DNA of 64,000 nucleotides from Membranihabitans marinus (lineage in GTDB: Bacteria > Bacteroidota > Bacteroidia > Chitinophagales > Saprospiraceae): positions 1-64,000 of the forward strand of contig NZ_JAJQYA010000015.1 in assembly GCF_021729155.1 (NCBI RefSeq), in the 5' to 3' direction. The notes below the pieces were generated by a model. The model was not told where the DNA came from. It saw only the letters and a list, made by a program, of their open reading frames with translations, and made no database searches. Numbering within the stretch: position 1 is the stretch's first letter; each line of letters begins with the position of its first letter. Of this stretch, positions 54,207-62,663 are shown in pieces. A program made the translations under genes and the position numbers.

Positions 54207-54444
54207 ATACGAATTACGTTTATAATTAACGGAAATCTTTCGATTTATTTGAAGTTTTACTTCGTTTAAAATACTCGCCGTAGCTATGGCTATGCTGGCC
54301 CCCCTCCCGAAACGCGGAGGTTTTGGCTCCTTCATCATTGACCGATTTACGGTCAATGGCTCTTTGAGCTTCATTCAGTCGTAACCTCGTCTAACTCCAA
54401 ATATTTTCAAAATCTTTTCCATCATCATAAAACGTAAATCGTAT
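54207..54444. repeat. Dispersed repeat element A (MITE-like, 238 bp)
   Basis: The left end ATACGAATTACGTTTAT and the right end, whose reverse complement reads ATACGATTTACGTTTTAT, are terminal inverted repeats. The inside is non-coding. It shares with element B (62751-63140) the segments GCGGAGGTTTTGGCTCC, a hairpin ATTGACC-GATTTAC-GGTCAAT at 54337-54357 and TTCATTCAGTCGTA. Size, inverted ends and lack of a gene fit a miniature element; an autonomous partner is not in the window. Confidence 0.75.
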
Positions 54445-54462
54445 AAGTTTAATTTAGGTCTT

Positions 54463-54482
54463 ATACGAATTACATTCATAAT
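54463..54482 (+). repeat. Isolated copy of the dispersed repeat end
   Basis: ATACGAATTACATTCATAAT lies 18 bases after element A, in the orientation of a left end, with no right end nearby. It may mark a decayed second insertion. Confidence 0.5.
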
Positions 54483-54668
54483 ACAACTATTAGAATCAAC
54501 CACTAGATATAAGTTTAGTTTCCTTTGAAGAGGGGTTTTCGATAAATGTCGAGAAATCATCGATCATCGACATGTAATTATGCCGCCCAAGAGAATCAAC
54601 AGAATGAGAGGAGGGAGAAAAAACATCAACACCTCACATATAAATTTAAAAGAAATCTTTTTAAAGAC

Positions 54669-56426
54669 TTAAATTTCCTCAAATTGAAGTTCGTACAGAC
54701 TCCTAAATTTGCCATCTTCTTTTTCAAGAAGTTCCGAAAAGGTTCCAAATTCGATAATCTCTCCTTTGTCGAGGACCAGTATTTTATTGGCGTGTTTGAT
54801 AGTGCTCAGTCTATGGGCAATAATAATAGAGGTACGTCTGGATATCAATTTTTCAATGGCGTATTGTATGAGATTTTCGGTCTCCAGATCTATATTAGAA
54901 GTAGCTTCATCCAAAATCAATACATCGGGATTGAAGATCAACAATCGAACAAATGATATCAATTGACGTTGGCCTGAAGACAGATTGGACCCTCTCTCGG
55001 TTATCATAAAATGATATTGATTGGGCAATTCCATTAGAATATCATGGGCTCCAATCATTTTTGCACATTGAATTACAGTCTCCTCATCGATGGATTCGTC
55101 CATCATGCGAATATTGTCCAATATGGTGCCCGAAAACAAAAATACATCTTGCAATACCAATCCTATTCTAGATCGCAGTGCGTCCAATTGGTAGGACTTT
55201 ACATCTCTATCGTCCAGTTTGATTTCCCCCGAACGCGTTTCATAAAATCTTGAAAGGATATTGATCAAAGTCGTCTTACCCGAACCGGTACTTCCCACTA
55301 CGGCCAAGGTTTCCCCAGGATTGATTTCAAAAGTGATGTCCCGCAACACATCATTTTCTCCATCGTAAGAAAAATAGACTTGATTAAAGCTTATTTTCCC
55401 CTCTACTGAAATCGGTTCAAATTCACCATTGTTTTCGATTTTATCCTTTTTATCGATCAAATTAAATATTCGCTCCCCTGCTACGATTCCCATCTGAAGA
55501 GTGTTGATCTTATCTGCCAACATCCTCATGGGTCGGAACAACATATTTAGGAAAATGGGAAATACCACTAGACTACCAAAAGACAGATCGTCACTGATGA
55601 TGCCCTTGGCACCCCACCACACCAACAATGCCAATGCCAGTGCAGATATAATTTCTACAACTGGAAAGAACACTGCGTAATAAAGGATGGAATCGAGGTT
55701 GGCCTTGGTATATTCTCTGTTTATCGTATTAAATTTGGACTTCTCCTTCTCTTCTGCATTAAATATTTGCACAATATACATACCGCTTAATCGCTCTTGA
55801 AGGAAGGCATTCATCCTCGCTATTTGTGCTCTCACCTTTTGATAGGCAATTTTCACCTTTTCTTTAAATATATAGGTCGCTATCATCATAAGTGGCAAAG
55901 TCAACATCACGATCAAGGTCAACCGCACACTAATAACAATCATAGTTATCAATACAGCAAATATCCTCAGAATATCGGCCACCATAATCAGTACGCCTTG
56001 GGTAAATACTTGATTGACGGATTCGACATCGTTAATAGTCCGGGTCGTAGTTGTCCCCACAGGAGTTTGATCGAAATACCTCAACTGCAATGACAGAACT
56101 TGGTTAAATACCCTTGCCCTTAGATCTCGTATCACATTTTGTCCTAATAGATTGGAAAGGAATACAAAGAAATACCGCAATACTACCTCGAGGATTAGCA
56201 CTCCGATCATGATCAAAGTTATGATTAACAAACCATCAAAATCATAATTTATAATATAGTCATCCACAGCTTTATTGATCAGTACTGGTCGAATCACACC
56301 TATGGGTGCAAGAACGATAGCCAATAGAGCAGAGACGATAAATAATTGTTTGTATTTACTTCCCAGAGAAAGAATGCGCATTAACACATTCCAATCAAAT
56401 TTATTTCCTTTTATGTTTTTCGCCAT
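54669..56426 (-). CDS. ABC exporter, fused membrane and ATPase domains (type ABCB)
   Basis: A 585-residue half-transporter. Six membrane helices (about 40-300) precede the nucleotide-binding domain (about 340-575) with Walker A GSTGSGKTT, signature NLSSGQRQL, Walker B VLILDEATSNID and an H-loop IIIAHRLSTI. I chose the ATG at 56426 (MAKNIKGNKFDW); the frame is open for 23 codons upstream, but these lack family similarity. It works as a dimer to export lipid, peptide or drug-like substrates; the substrate is unknown. It lies 112 bases downstream of radC on the same strand. Confidence 0.92.
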   Translation of the reverse strand: MAKNIKGNKFDWNVLMRILSLGSKYKQLFIVSALLAIVLAPIGVIRPVLINKAVDDYIINYDFDGLLIITLIMIGVLILEVVLRYFFVFLSNLLGQNVIRDLRARVFNQVLSLQLRYFDQTPVGTTTTRTINDVESVNQVFTQGVLIMVADILRIFAVLITMIVISVRLTLIVMLTLPLMMIATYIFKEKVKIAYQKVRAQIARMNAFLQERLSGMYIVQIFNAEEKEKSKFNTINREYTKANLDSILYYAVFFPVVEIISALALALLVWWGAKGIISDDLSFGSLVVFPIFLNMLFRPMRMLADKINTLQMGIVAGERIFNLIDKKDKIENNGEFEPISVEGKISFNQVYFSYDGENDVLRDITFEINPGETLAVVGSTGSGKTTLINILSRFYETRSGEIKLDDRDVKSYQLDALRSRIGLVLQDVFLFSGTILDNIRMMDESIDEETVIQCAKMIGAHDILMELPNQYHFMITERGSNLSSGQRQLISFVRLLIFNPDVLILDEATSNIDLETENLIQYAIEKLISRRTSIIIAHRLSTIKHANKILVLDKGEIIEFGTFSELLEKEDGKFRSLYELQFEEI

Positions 56427-56538
56427 GGATTCACGAAGATAATACAAGTTAACTACAGAGTTATTAAATTTGTTTAAGATCAAGGCTAATCTCACAAAAA
56501 TTTAATACAAACCACCATTGGAGACAGTAGTTTATCTT

Positions 56539-57246
56539 TTAAATTTTGCCTTCGTCCGCAAAACTATAATAACTATTTCCAGTAATAATTAAATGATCTA
56601 AAACCTTAATATCTAACAATTCCCCTGCCTTTGAAATTTTCTCTGTCAATTTGATATCTTCCAAAGAAGGATAAAGATTGCCAGAGGGATGGTTATGGCA
56701 TAATATTAAACCACTTGCCGCTTTTTCCAATGTAGGTTTAAATATCAATTTGGGATCCACGACAGTCCCTGACACTCCGCCCTTGCTTATAAACTTGGAT
56801 TGAATAATCCCATTGCCCCTATTGAGCATTAAAATCCAGAATTCTTCATGGGGCAAATCTTCTACATGAGATTTAAGCGCGATATAGGCATCTCTACTAC
56901 TGGTTATTTTGGCAATTTTCGACGCATCTGCCCGCTGTCTCCTTTTACCCAATTCCAAGGCGGCGACTATTGATATGGCCTTGACTTCACCAATTCCTTT
57001 AAAACTGGCCAAATCGGAAACGGATGCCTTACTAAGTTGGATTAAATCGTGATCAAATGATTTGAGTATACGCTGACATAGCATCACAGCATTTTCATTC
57101 CTATTCCCCTTGCCGATTAGGATGGCCAACAACTCTGCAACTGAAAGAGTCCTCACACCATTGGTCAATAATTTTTCCCTGGGGCGTTCACTGACATCCC
57201 AAGATTTTAAATTAGAGCCATATGATTTTGACTTTTCCACAATCAC
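56539..57246 (-). CDS. radC: RadC family protein (JAMM domain)
   Basis: A 235-residue RadC. The N-terminal helix-hairpin-helix part holds SVAELLAILIGKGN and FKGIGEVKA. The C-terminal JAMM metalloprotease-like motif is complete: HNHPSGNLYPSLED, with His184, His186 and Asp197. A role in DNA repair was proposed historically but is not established. The start is GTG; no in-frame ATG gives the family N-terminus. It is the third of a leftward run: deacetylase, DUF1232, radC, ABC exporter. Confidence 0.92.
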   Translation of the reverse strand: MIVEKSKSYGSNLKSWDVSERPREKLLTNGVRTLSVAELLAILIGKGNRNENAVMLCQRILKSFDHDLIQLSKASVSDLASFKGIGEVKAISIVAALELGKRRQRADASKIAKITSSRDAYIALKSHVEDLPHEEFWILMLNRGNGIIQSKFISKGGVSGTVVDPKLIFKPTLEKAASGLILCHNHPSGNLYPSLEDIKLTEKISKAGELLDIKVLDHLIITGNSYYSFADEGKI

Positions 57247-57413
57247 AATCTATTTTCTTTCTAATATACTAAAAAAATACTGAATATACTTCAAGCCACC
57301 TATTATGATATTGGGTAAATATCAATATTGCCATTCTTCATACCAGATGACTAATACTTTCACCAATATATTATTTAGAAAAAATCTACTCACACGAGGT
57401 AGGACATCACTTC

Positions 57414-57767
57414 CTACAAAACCTTTTCTACACTCTCTATCATATCATCGTCGAGATTCCCTGTCCAACGCTGAAGTTGTTTTCGGGCTTTTTCCTTCAC
57501 TTCATCATTGACATAGGCTCCTATAGTGACCAATGCGAAAGAAAGGATACTCAAATCATCGGTATAGCCAAGGATGGGAGTAAAATCTACTATAATATCT
57601 AGCGGAGTTAACAAATAGCCAATAGCTCCCATTACTATATTTTTAGCCCATCTTGGAGTTTGCGGGTTTAAAAATGCATAATAGAGCAACAATGTGGTAT
57701 AGGTCAATTTATACCCAATTGCTTTAATTTTCTTCTTTAAATAGGAAAATACTTTTTTCTGATCCAT
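57414..57767 (-). CDS. DUF1232 (YkvA family) membrane protein
   Basis: A 117-residue protein of the YkvA family. Residues about 40-95 carry the DUF1232 core, with GYLLTPLDIIVDFTPILGYTDD and two short hydrophobic segments. Function is unknown across the family. It starts 56 bases after the deacetylase gene ends. Confidence 0.9.
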   Translation of the reverse strand: MDQKKVFSYLKKKIKAIGYKLTYTTLLLYYAFLNPQTPRWAKNIVMGAIGYLLTPLDIIVDFTPILGYTDDLSILSFALVTIGAYVNDEVKEKARKQLQRWTGNLDDDMIESVEKVL

Positions 57768-57823
57768 AGATTCTCATTACTTACTATGATCTAACGTCGA
57801 TATTTCAAAAAAAGTTTCTATGG

Positions 57824-58477
57824 CTAACCATGGATGAGTACTGGTTTGGCCGGAGGCTTTATGGTCTGGTTGATGGCTAGGAATTGATATCCGAGTTGGC
57901 TGTAGTAATCCAACATTCTCGGCAAGGCGTACAACATGCGATCTCTAGCTTTTTCACTGTCGTGAAATACGACAATAGAACCAGATTCTGTATAGTGCTT
58001 GACTTTCTGCCAACATTCTTCACCACTAATACCTCTGTCGAAGTCTCCACTCAATACGTCCCACATAACGATTTGATAATACCGTATCAAAAATTTGGCT
58101 TGAGAAGGCTTAATTCGACCATAGGGCGGTCTAAACAAATGAGAACCAGCCATTGATGCTGCTTTACGCACATTTTTAAAATAGTCGGCATTGTCGGTAG
58201 CCCATCCATTGAGGTGATTATAGGTGTGGCTTCCTACACTATGGCCATGATCGACAACCATTTGAAAAATATCACTGTATTTTAAAATATTTTCCCCAAC
58301 ACAGAAAAAGGTAGCGTGGGCATTGTATTGATCTAACATATCCAAAACCAGAGGAGTAATCTCAGGATGAGGACCATCGTCAAAGGTCAAATAGATGTTT
58401 TTACTGTCCCTAGGCATGTCCCACAACAGGCCGGGAAAAAATTCCTTTACAAACTTTGGTGTTTTAGTTAGATACAT
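57824..58477 (-). CDS. Polysaccharide deacetylase (NodB domain)
   Basis: A 217-residue carbohydrate esterase family 4 enzyme. The NodB motifs are intact: TFDDGPHP (catalytic Asp33, metal Asp34), HTYNH (His84 and His88 as metal ligands), RPPYG at 116-120 and WDVLSGDFD. No signal peptide is visible, so it either acts in the cytoplasm or uses an unrecognised route. Likely substrates are N-acetylated glycans such as chitin-like oligomers, poly-GlcNAc or peptidoglycan. It is divergent from gltX. Confidence 0.92.
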   Translation of the reverse strand: MYLTKTPKFVKEFFPGLLWDMPRDSKNIYLTFDDGPHPEITPLVLDMLDQYNAHATFFCVGENILKYSDIFQMVVDHGHSVGSHTYNHLNGWATDNADYFKNVRKAASMAGSHLFRPPYGRIKPSQAKFLIRYYQIVMWDVLSGDFDRGISGEECWQKVKHYTESGSIVVFHDSEKARDRMLYALPRMLDYYSQLGYQFLAINQTIKPPAKPVLIHG

Positions 58478-58667
58478 TGCTTTTCTATAAATGTGATCAG
58501 GCTAATATTTTTTATACTTTTGCGATATTATTAATAGTTGACATTACATGATCGTTCTGCTAATACGTTGGTTGTTTTTTCGAAGTACATCGCAATGGTG
58601 AATATAGCAAAACACAATAACATATAATAATTTTTTATAATATTTAACAATAACTTCAACATAAAAT

Positions 58668-60221
58668 ATGAGTCATTCAAAAGTAAGGGTAAGATTTGCG
58701 CCCAGTCCCACTGGTGCTTTGCATATTGGCGGTGTAAGAACAGCTTTGTACAATTATTTATTTGCCAAAAAATTCGGTGGTGATTTTATATTAAGAATCG
58801 AAGATACCGATCAAACTCGCTTTGTAGAAGGGGCTGAAAAATATATCAAAGACAGCTTACAGTGGTTGGGGATAGAGCCTGTAGAAGGGCCTGACCAAGG
58901 AGGACCCCATGGCCCTTACCGACAGTCCGAACGAAAATCCATGTACCATACTTATGCACAGCAACTTCTCGATGCTGGTCTGGCTTATATGGCATTTGAC
59001 ACTCCTGAAGAATTGGATGCTCTTCGAGAAGACTACGAGCAAAACAAAAAAATAAGTTTTAAATACGATGCATCCGTTCGCAACCGATTGAACAACAGTT
59101 TACACCTTTCACCGGTAGAGGTTGAAGCATTATTGGAAGCGAAAACTCCTTATGTTATTAGAATGATGATTCCGGAGGACGAGGAAGTATTTTTCAACGA
59201 CTTAGTACGCGGTCATGTCAGATTTGACACCAACGAACTGGACGACAAGGTTATATTAAAAGCTGATGGGATGCCAACCTATCACCTCGCCAATATAGTA
59301 GATGATTATCATATGCAAATATCTCATGTCATCAGAGGAGAAGAATGGTTGTCTAGTACAGCTCATCACGTATTATTATATCAAATGTTGGGTTGGGAGG
59401 ATTCCATGCCAGCCTTTGCCCACCTCCCCTTACTCTTAAAACCCAAAGGCAGTGGAAAATTGAGCAAGCGTGACGGAGCCAAATTTGGATTTCCCGTTTT
59501 CCCGATGCGTTGGATTGAACCAGACAGTCAAGACGAATATCAAGGATTTAAGGAAAATGGATTTTTGCCCGAAGCATTTCTCAACTTTATCTCATTACTG
59601 GGCTGGAATCCTGGCGACGATCAGGAAATAATGTCTATGGACACTTTGATCAAAGCCTTCGATATAGAAAAAATAAGCAAGAGCGGTGCGAGATTTGACT
59701 ACAACAAAGCATTGTGGTTTAACCAACAATACATCATCCAATCGTCAAATGAGACATTGTTGGACTATTTTAAGCTAAATTTCCCCAGTATCTATGATAT
59801 GGCAGATCCAGAATACATGGCCAAAGTATTGGAGCTGTATAGAGAGCGAATTCACACATTAATAGAATTTCCAGAATCGGCCAAGCCTTTTTTCAGCGAT
59901 GACTATTTTAGAGATGATCAACAAATTAAAAAGCGATACAAGGAAGAAAATGATGAGTTGTACGCTGGGATGTTTGAAAAAATCATAGGTACGGAACCTT
60001 TTCTTCAAGCCAACCTAAAAGCCAGTGTAGAATCCTATGTAGAGGAAAAAGAAAGTAAGTTTGGAGTAATCCTTCCCATATTAAGATTGGCCATTGCTGG
60101 AATTTTACAAGGCCCAGATATGTTTGCAATGATGGAAGTCATGGGTAAAGAAAAAGTTTCGACCAGATTAGAAGCATCAATACCCTACTTTAAATCAGTT
60201 AAAATGAGAAAGGATGAGTAA
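58668..60221 (+). CDS. gltX: Glutamate-tRNA ligase
   Basis: A 517-residue class I aminoacyl-tRNA synthetase that charges tRNA-Glu. The HIGH-type motif is PSPTGALHIGG (13-22) and the KMSKS-type motif is KLSKRDG near residues 264-270. The C-terminal anticodon-binding helical domain is complete. The length is normal. A TACTTTTG -7 element at 58515-58522 could drive it with a long leader of about 140 bases. Its end overlaps the next small gene by 8 bases. Confidence 0.96.
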   Translation: MSHSKVRVRFAPSPTGALHIGGVRTALYNYLFAKKFGGDFILRIEDTDQTRFVEGAEKYIKDSLQWLGIEPVEGPDQGGPHGPYRQSERKSMYHTYAQQLLDAGLAYMAFDTPEELDALREDYEQNKKISFKYDASVRNRLNNSLHLSPVEVEALLEAKTPYVIRMMIPEDEEVFFNDLVRGHVRFDTNELDDKVILKADGMPTYHLANIVDDYHMQISHVIRGEEWLSSTAHHVLLYQMLGWEDSMPAFAHLPLLLKPKGSGKLSKRDGAKFGFPVFPMRWIEPDSQDEYQGFKENGFLPEAFLNFISLLGWNPGDDQEIMSMDTLIKAFDIEKISKSGARFDYNKALWFNQQYIIQSSNETLLDYFKLNFPSIYDMADPEYMAKVLELYRERIHTLIEFPESAKPFFSDDYFRDDQQIKKRYKEENDELYAGMFEKIIGTEPFLQANLKASVESYVEEKESKFGVILPILRLAIAGILQGPDMFAMMEVMGKEKVSTRLEASIPYFKSVKMRKDE

Positions 60222-60417
60222 AAAGAATAAAATTAACAAAAGGCCAGAATCACACGAAGAACTCAAGGGGTTTGACATTCAAATTGATGAATTCGGACAA
60301 GTCATTACCAATATTAGTCAAGACAAGCTAAACTCCTTTTTGGACAAAAATGTGATTGACAAAAAAATGGACGCAGATCAAGTTTCCAAACGACTTGCAG
60401 AGGACGAAAGTGAATAA
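60214..60417 (+). CDS. Small conserved protein downstream of gltX
   Basis: A 67-residue hydrophilic protein that starts inside the last codons of gltX, so it is translationally coupled. The central part FDIQIDEFGQVITNISQDKLNSFLD looks structured; the ends are Lys-rich and Asp/Glu-rich. Similar short proteins occur next to gltX or other housekeeping genes in Bacteroidota, as far as I recall, without a known function. Position and coding character support it as a real gene. Confidence 0.65.
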   Translation: MSKKNKINKRPESHEELKGFDIQIDEFGQVITNISQDKLNSFLDKNVIDKKMDADQVSKRLAEDESE

Positions 60418-60482
60418 AATCTTCCATTCCCTGCAACGTTTCGATATTTGACATCGTCTATAAGGCAAAAGGATGTAGTAAA

Positions 60483-61043
60483 TTGCAGAATCTATTGTCG
60501 ATCGATGTAATCAAAGAATGTAAAAAGGGGAATAGCATGGCTCAGCACATGGTATACAAACAACATGCATCAGCAATGTATAGCATTAGTGTGAGAATCG
60601 TCGGCAACACTGGAGAAGCGGAAGACGTAGTGCAACAATCTTTTATTCAAGCGTTTTCCAAACTCTATAAATTAGACGATGAGTCTTTGTTTGGACCGTG
60701 GTTGAAAAAGATTGTAGTCAACAATTCTATCGATAAGTTAAGACGTCGAAAAGTACAGTTTTTGAGCTTGGACGATGACCACCATTCGGTAATGGCTCTC
60801 TATTCTGCTCCCACTGAAATAATAGAAAATAGAACCGACACCGTAGAATGTATTAAACAGGCCATACTGCAATTGCCCGATGGATATCGCAGCATATTGA
60901 GTCTATACCTCATTGAAGGATACGACCACAGTGAGATTTCGGAAATATTAGGTATAAGTGAATCTACATCCAGATCGCAATATGCTAGAGCGAAAATAAA
61001 ATTGCGAGAAATTTTAAAAAACAATTTTAAGATTCAACGATGA
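60483..61043 (+). CDS. ECF-type RNA polymerase sigma factor
   Basis: A 186-residue sigma-70 family ECF factor. Region 2 (about 18-85) includes GEAEDVVQQSFIQAFSKL, and region 4 (about 125-180) holds YRSILSLYLIEGYDHSEISEILGI with the helix-turn-helix ending SRSQYARAKIKLR. The only suitable start is TTG at 60483: the first ATG in frame would cut into region 2. Its stop overlaps the start of the putative anti-sigma gene (ATGA), the usual arrangement for sigma and its regulator. Confidence 0.9.
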   Translation: MQNLLSIDVIKECKKGNSMAQHMVYKQHASAMYSISVRIVGNTGEAEDVVQQSFIQAFSKLYKLDDESLFGPWLKKIVVNNSIDKLRRRKVQFLSLDDDHHSVMALYSAPTEIIENRTDTVECIKQAILQLPDGYRSILSLYLIEGYDHSEISEILGISESTSRSQYARAKIKLREILKNNFKIQR

Positions 61044-61558
61044 AGATGGACGAATTAGAACAGTTAATAAATCAACACCGGGATCAACTCCAATACCGTT
61101 TTGAAGGAATGGATGGAAGTTGGTCTGTGATTCAGCAACAATTAAAACCCGATAAACCTTCCCATAACTGGGTGAAAAACTTGGGTGGTATTGCAGCGGC
61201 CATTGCACTGGGATTGATGGCTGTATGGGGCTATACCCAATACAATAATCGATTTATGTTGAGCGCGGAATTAACGGCTTCTATCAACTATTACGAAGAA
61301 ACAGAGAATCAACTTCTTCGCAACATTTTACAAAATACCGACAAATTAGACCCCATTATCCAAGGGGACTTAGACGAAATAGAAGCCACGCGAATCAATC
61401 TTATTCAAGGCCTGCCCTTTGCACCGGCCGATCAAAAGGAACGAATAATCAACTCTTTGGTTCAGTCATATGAACTCAAAATAGAAATGCTCAAAGAATT
61501 ATTAATATCAGATCAATTAGAAAAATCATTTGCACATGAAGATGCCCATAATTTATAA
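61040..61558 (+). CDS. Putative anti-sigma factor, membrane anchored
   Basis: A 172-residue protein with a cytoplasmic N-terminal part (about 1-45), one membrane helix (about 48-66) and a helical periplasmic domain rich in Glu and Leu. I do not see a zinc-binding ZAS motif (HxxxCxxC), so the call rests on topology and on the 4-base overlap with the sigma gene. It would hold the sigma factor at the membrane until an envelope signal arrives. It overlaps the following adhesin gene by 23 bases. Confidence 0.65.
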   Translation: MKMDELEQLINQHRDQLQYRFEGMDGSWSVIQQQLKPDKPSHNWVKNLGGIAAAIALGLMAVWGYTQYNNRFMLSAELTASINYYEETENQLLRNILQNTDKLDPIIQGDLDEIEATRINLIQGLPFAPADQKERIINSLVQSYELKIEMLKELLISDQLEKSFAHEDAHNL

Positions 61559-62663
61559 GACCATCCTCTCCATTATCCTATTGGGGTTTGTATACACTAC
61601 GATGGCCATAGCCCCGCAATATTCAGCGGAAAAAAAATACAGTAAAACGATTAACACTTCCGACCAACCCAATATTTTATTAGAGAGTAAAAAGGGAAAT
61701 GTAACCTTTCAAGCTTGGGACAATGCCAGAGTGGAATTGGAAATCACCATCAAATCCGAAGCCGACTCTCAAGCCGATGCCGACAAAGGTTTAGAAGGTG
61801 CTAAGGTAGAAGTAACGGGAAATGAAGATCAAGTAAAAATTCAGACCATTTATCTAGATGAAAAAGAAAACAAATCATTTTGGTCTACGGTAAAGTTTTG
61901 GTCTGACAATCTCAAACTCAGTGTGGACATGGTCATTAAAGTACCTAGAAATTCCTACTACGACCTGTCACACACCTATGGAGACCTAGTATTACCCGAC
62001 CTACGAGAAGCCAAAATTGAAGTAAAATACGGATCCATCACCGCCAATGACGTCAGTGAAAAACTATCCCTCGACTTGGGCTATGGTAACGCCAACTTAA
62101 ACAACATCAATGCATGTAATGCCGTGATCAAATATTCGGATTTAAACACAGAAGATTTAATTGTCGGACAATTGGAAGTATCCTATTCCAAAATATCAGC
62201 CAAAAAAATCGATCAATTGGTGCTCGACACGCGCTACTCTAAGGTATATATAGATGAGATCAATCAGTTGAAACTCGATGGTCGATTTGACAAAATTGAA
62301 GTGGGCATTGCTCACCAAGTTGATATTGAGACCAAATACACCTCATTGTCCATCGACAGACTACTGTCTCAAGCCAAGATTGTCAACAGCTATCAAAGTG
62401 TCAAAATCAATGAATTGGGCCCAGACTTTAGCGATGTCAACATTGAAAACAAATACGGAAATTGCAATATCAAAGTAGCTGAAGACAGTAATACCAAATT
62501 TAAATGTGTGGCCAAGTTTGGTAAAATAAACTATCCGACATTTGTCAATATCGACGAAAATGAAGAAATTGAAAAAGTAAAAACCGTTGTTGGCACCATT
62601 GGTCAAGGTCAATCCAATATTTCTATTGTCAATAATTTTGGAAACATAGACTTATCTCATTAA
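61536..62663 (+). CDS. DUF4097-like putative surface/periplasmic adhesin
   Basis: A 375-residue exported protein. The signal peptide covers about residues 1-25; I start at the ATG at 61536, although the frame also allows a TTG two codons earlier. The rest is a regular beta-helix-like pattern with recurring rungs such as LDLGYGNANLNNINACNAV and VSYSKISAKKIDQLVLDTRY, typical of the DUF4097/DUF2807 group of putative adhesins. It is the last gene of a coupled sigma-anti-sigma-adhesin operon, so it is likely either the regulated product or the signal-sensing partner. Confidence 0.78.
   Translation: MKMPIIYKTILSIILLGFVYTTMAIAPQYSAEKKYSKTINTSDQPNILLESKKGNVTFQAWDNARVELEITIKSEADSQADADKGLEGAKVEVTGNEDQVKIQTIYLDEKENKSFWSTVKFWSDNLKLSVDMVIKVPRNSYYDLSHTYGDLVLPDLREAKIEVKYGSITANDVSEKLSLDLGYGNANLNNINACNAVIKYSDLNTEDLIVGQLEVSYSKISAKKIDQLVLDTRYSKVYIDEINQLKLDGRFDKIEVGIAHQVDIETKYTSLSIDRLLSQAKIVNSYQSVKINELGPDFSDVNIENKYGNCNIKVAEDSNTKFKCVAKFGKINYPTFVNIDENEEIEKVKTVVGTIGQGQSNISIVNNFGNIDLSH

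Larger units (their letters stand above)
54132..54668. other. Gene-free region containing dispersed repeat element A
   Basis: This spacer between two leftward genes carries the repeat element at 54207-54444 and a separate repeat end at 54463-54482. The remaining 190 bases show nothing I can name. Confidence 0.55.

Noticed and set aside
54546-54956. 136-codon plus-strand frame near the ABC exporter
   Set aside because: Most of it is antisense to the well-supported ATPase domain, and the rest has low-complexity Lys/Phe/Asn content.
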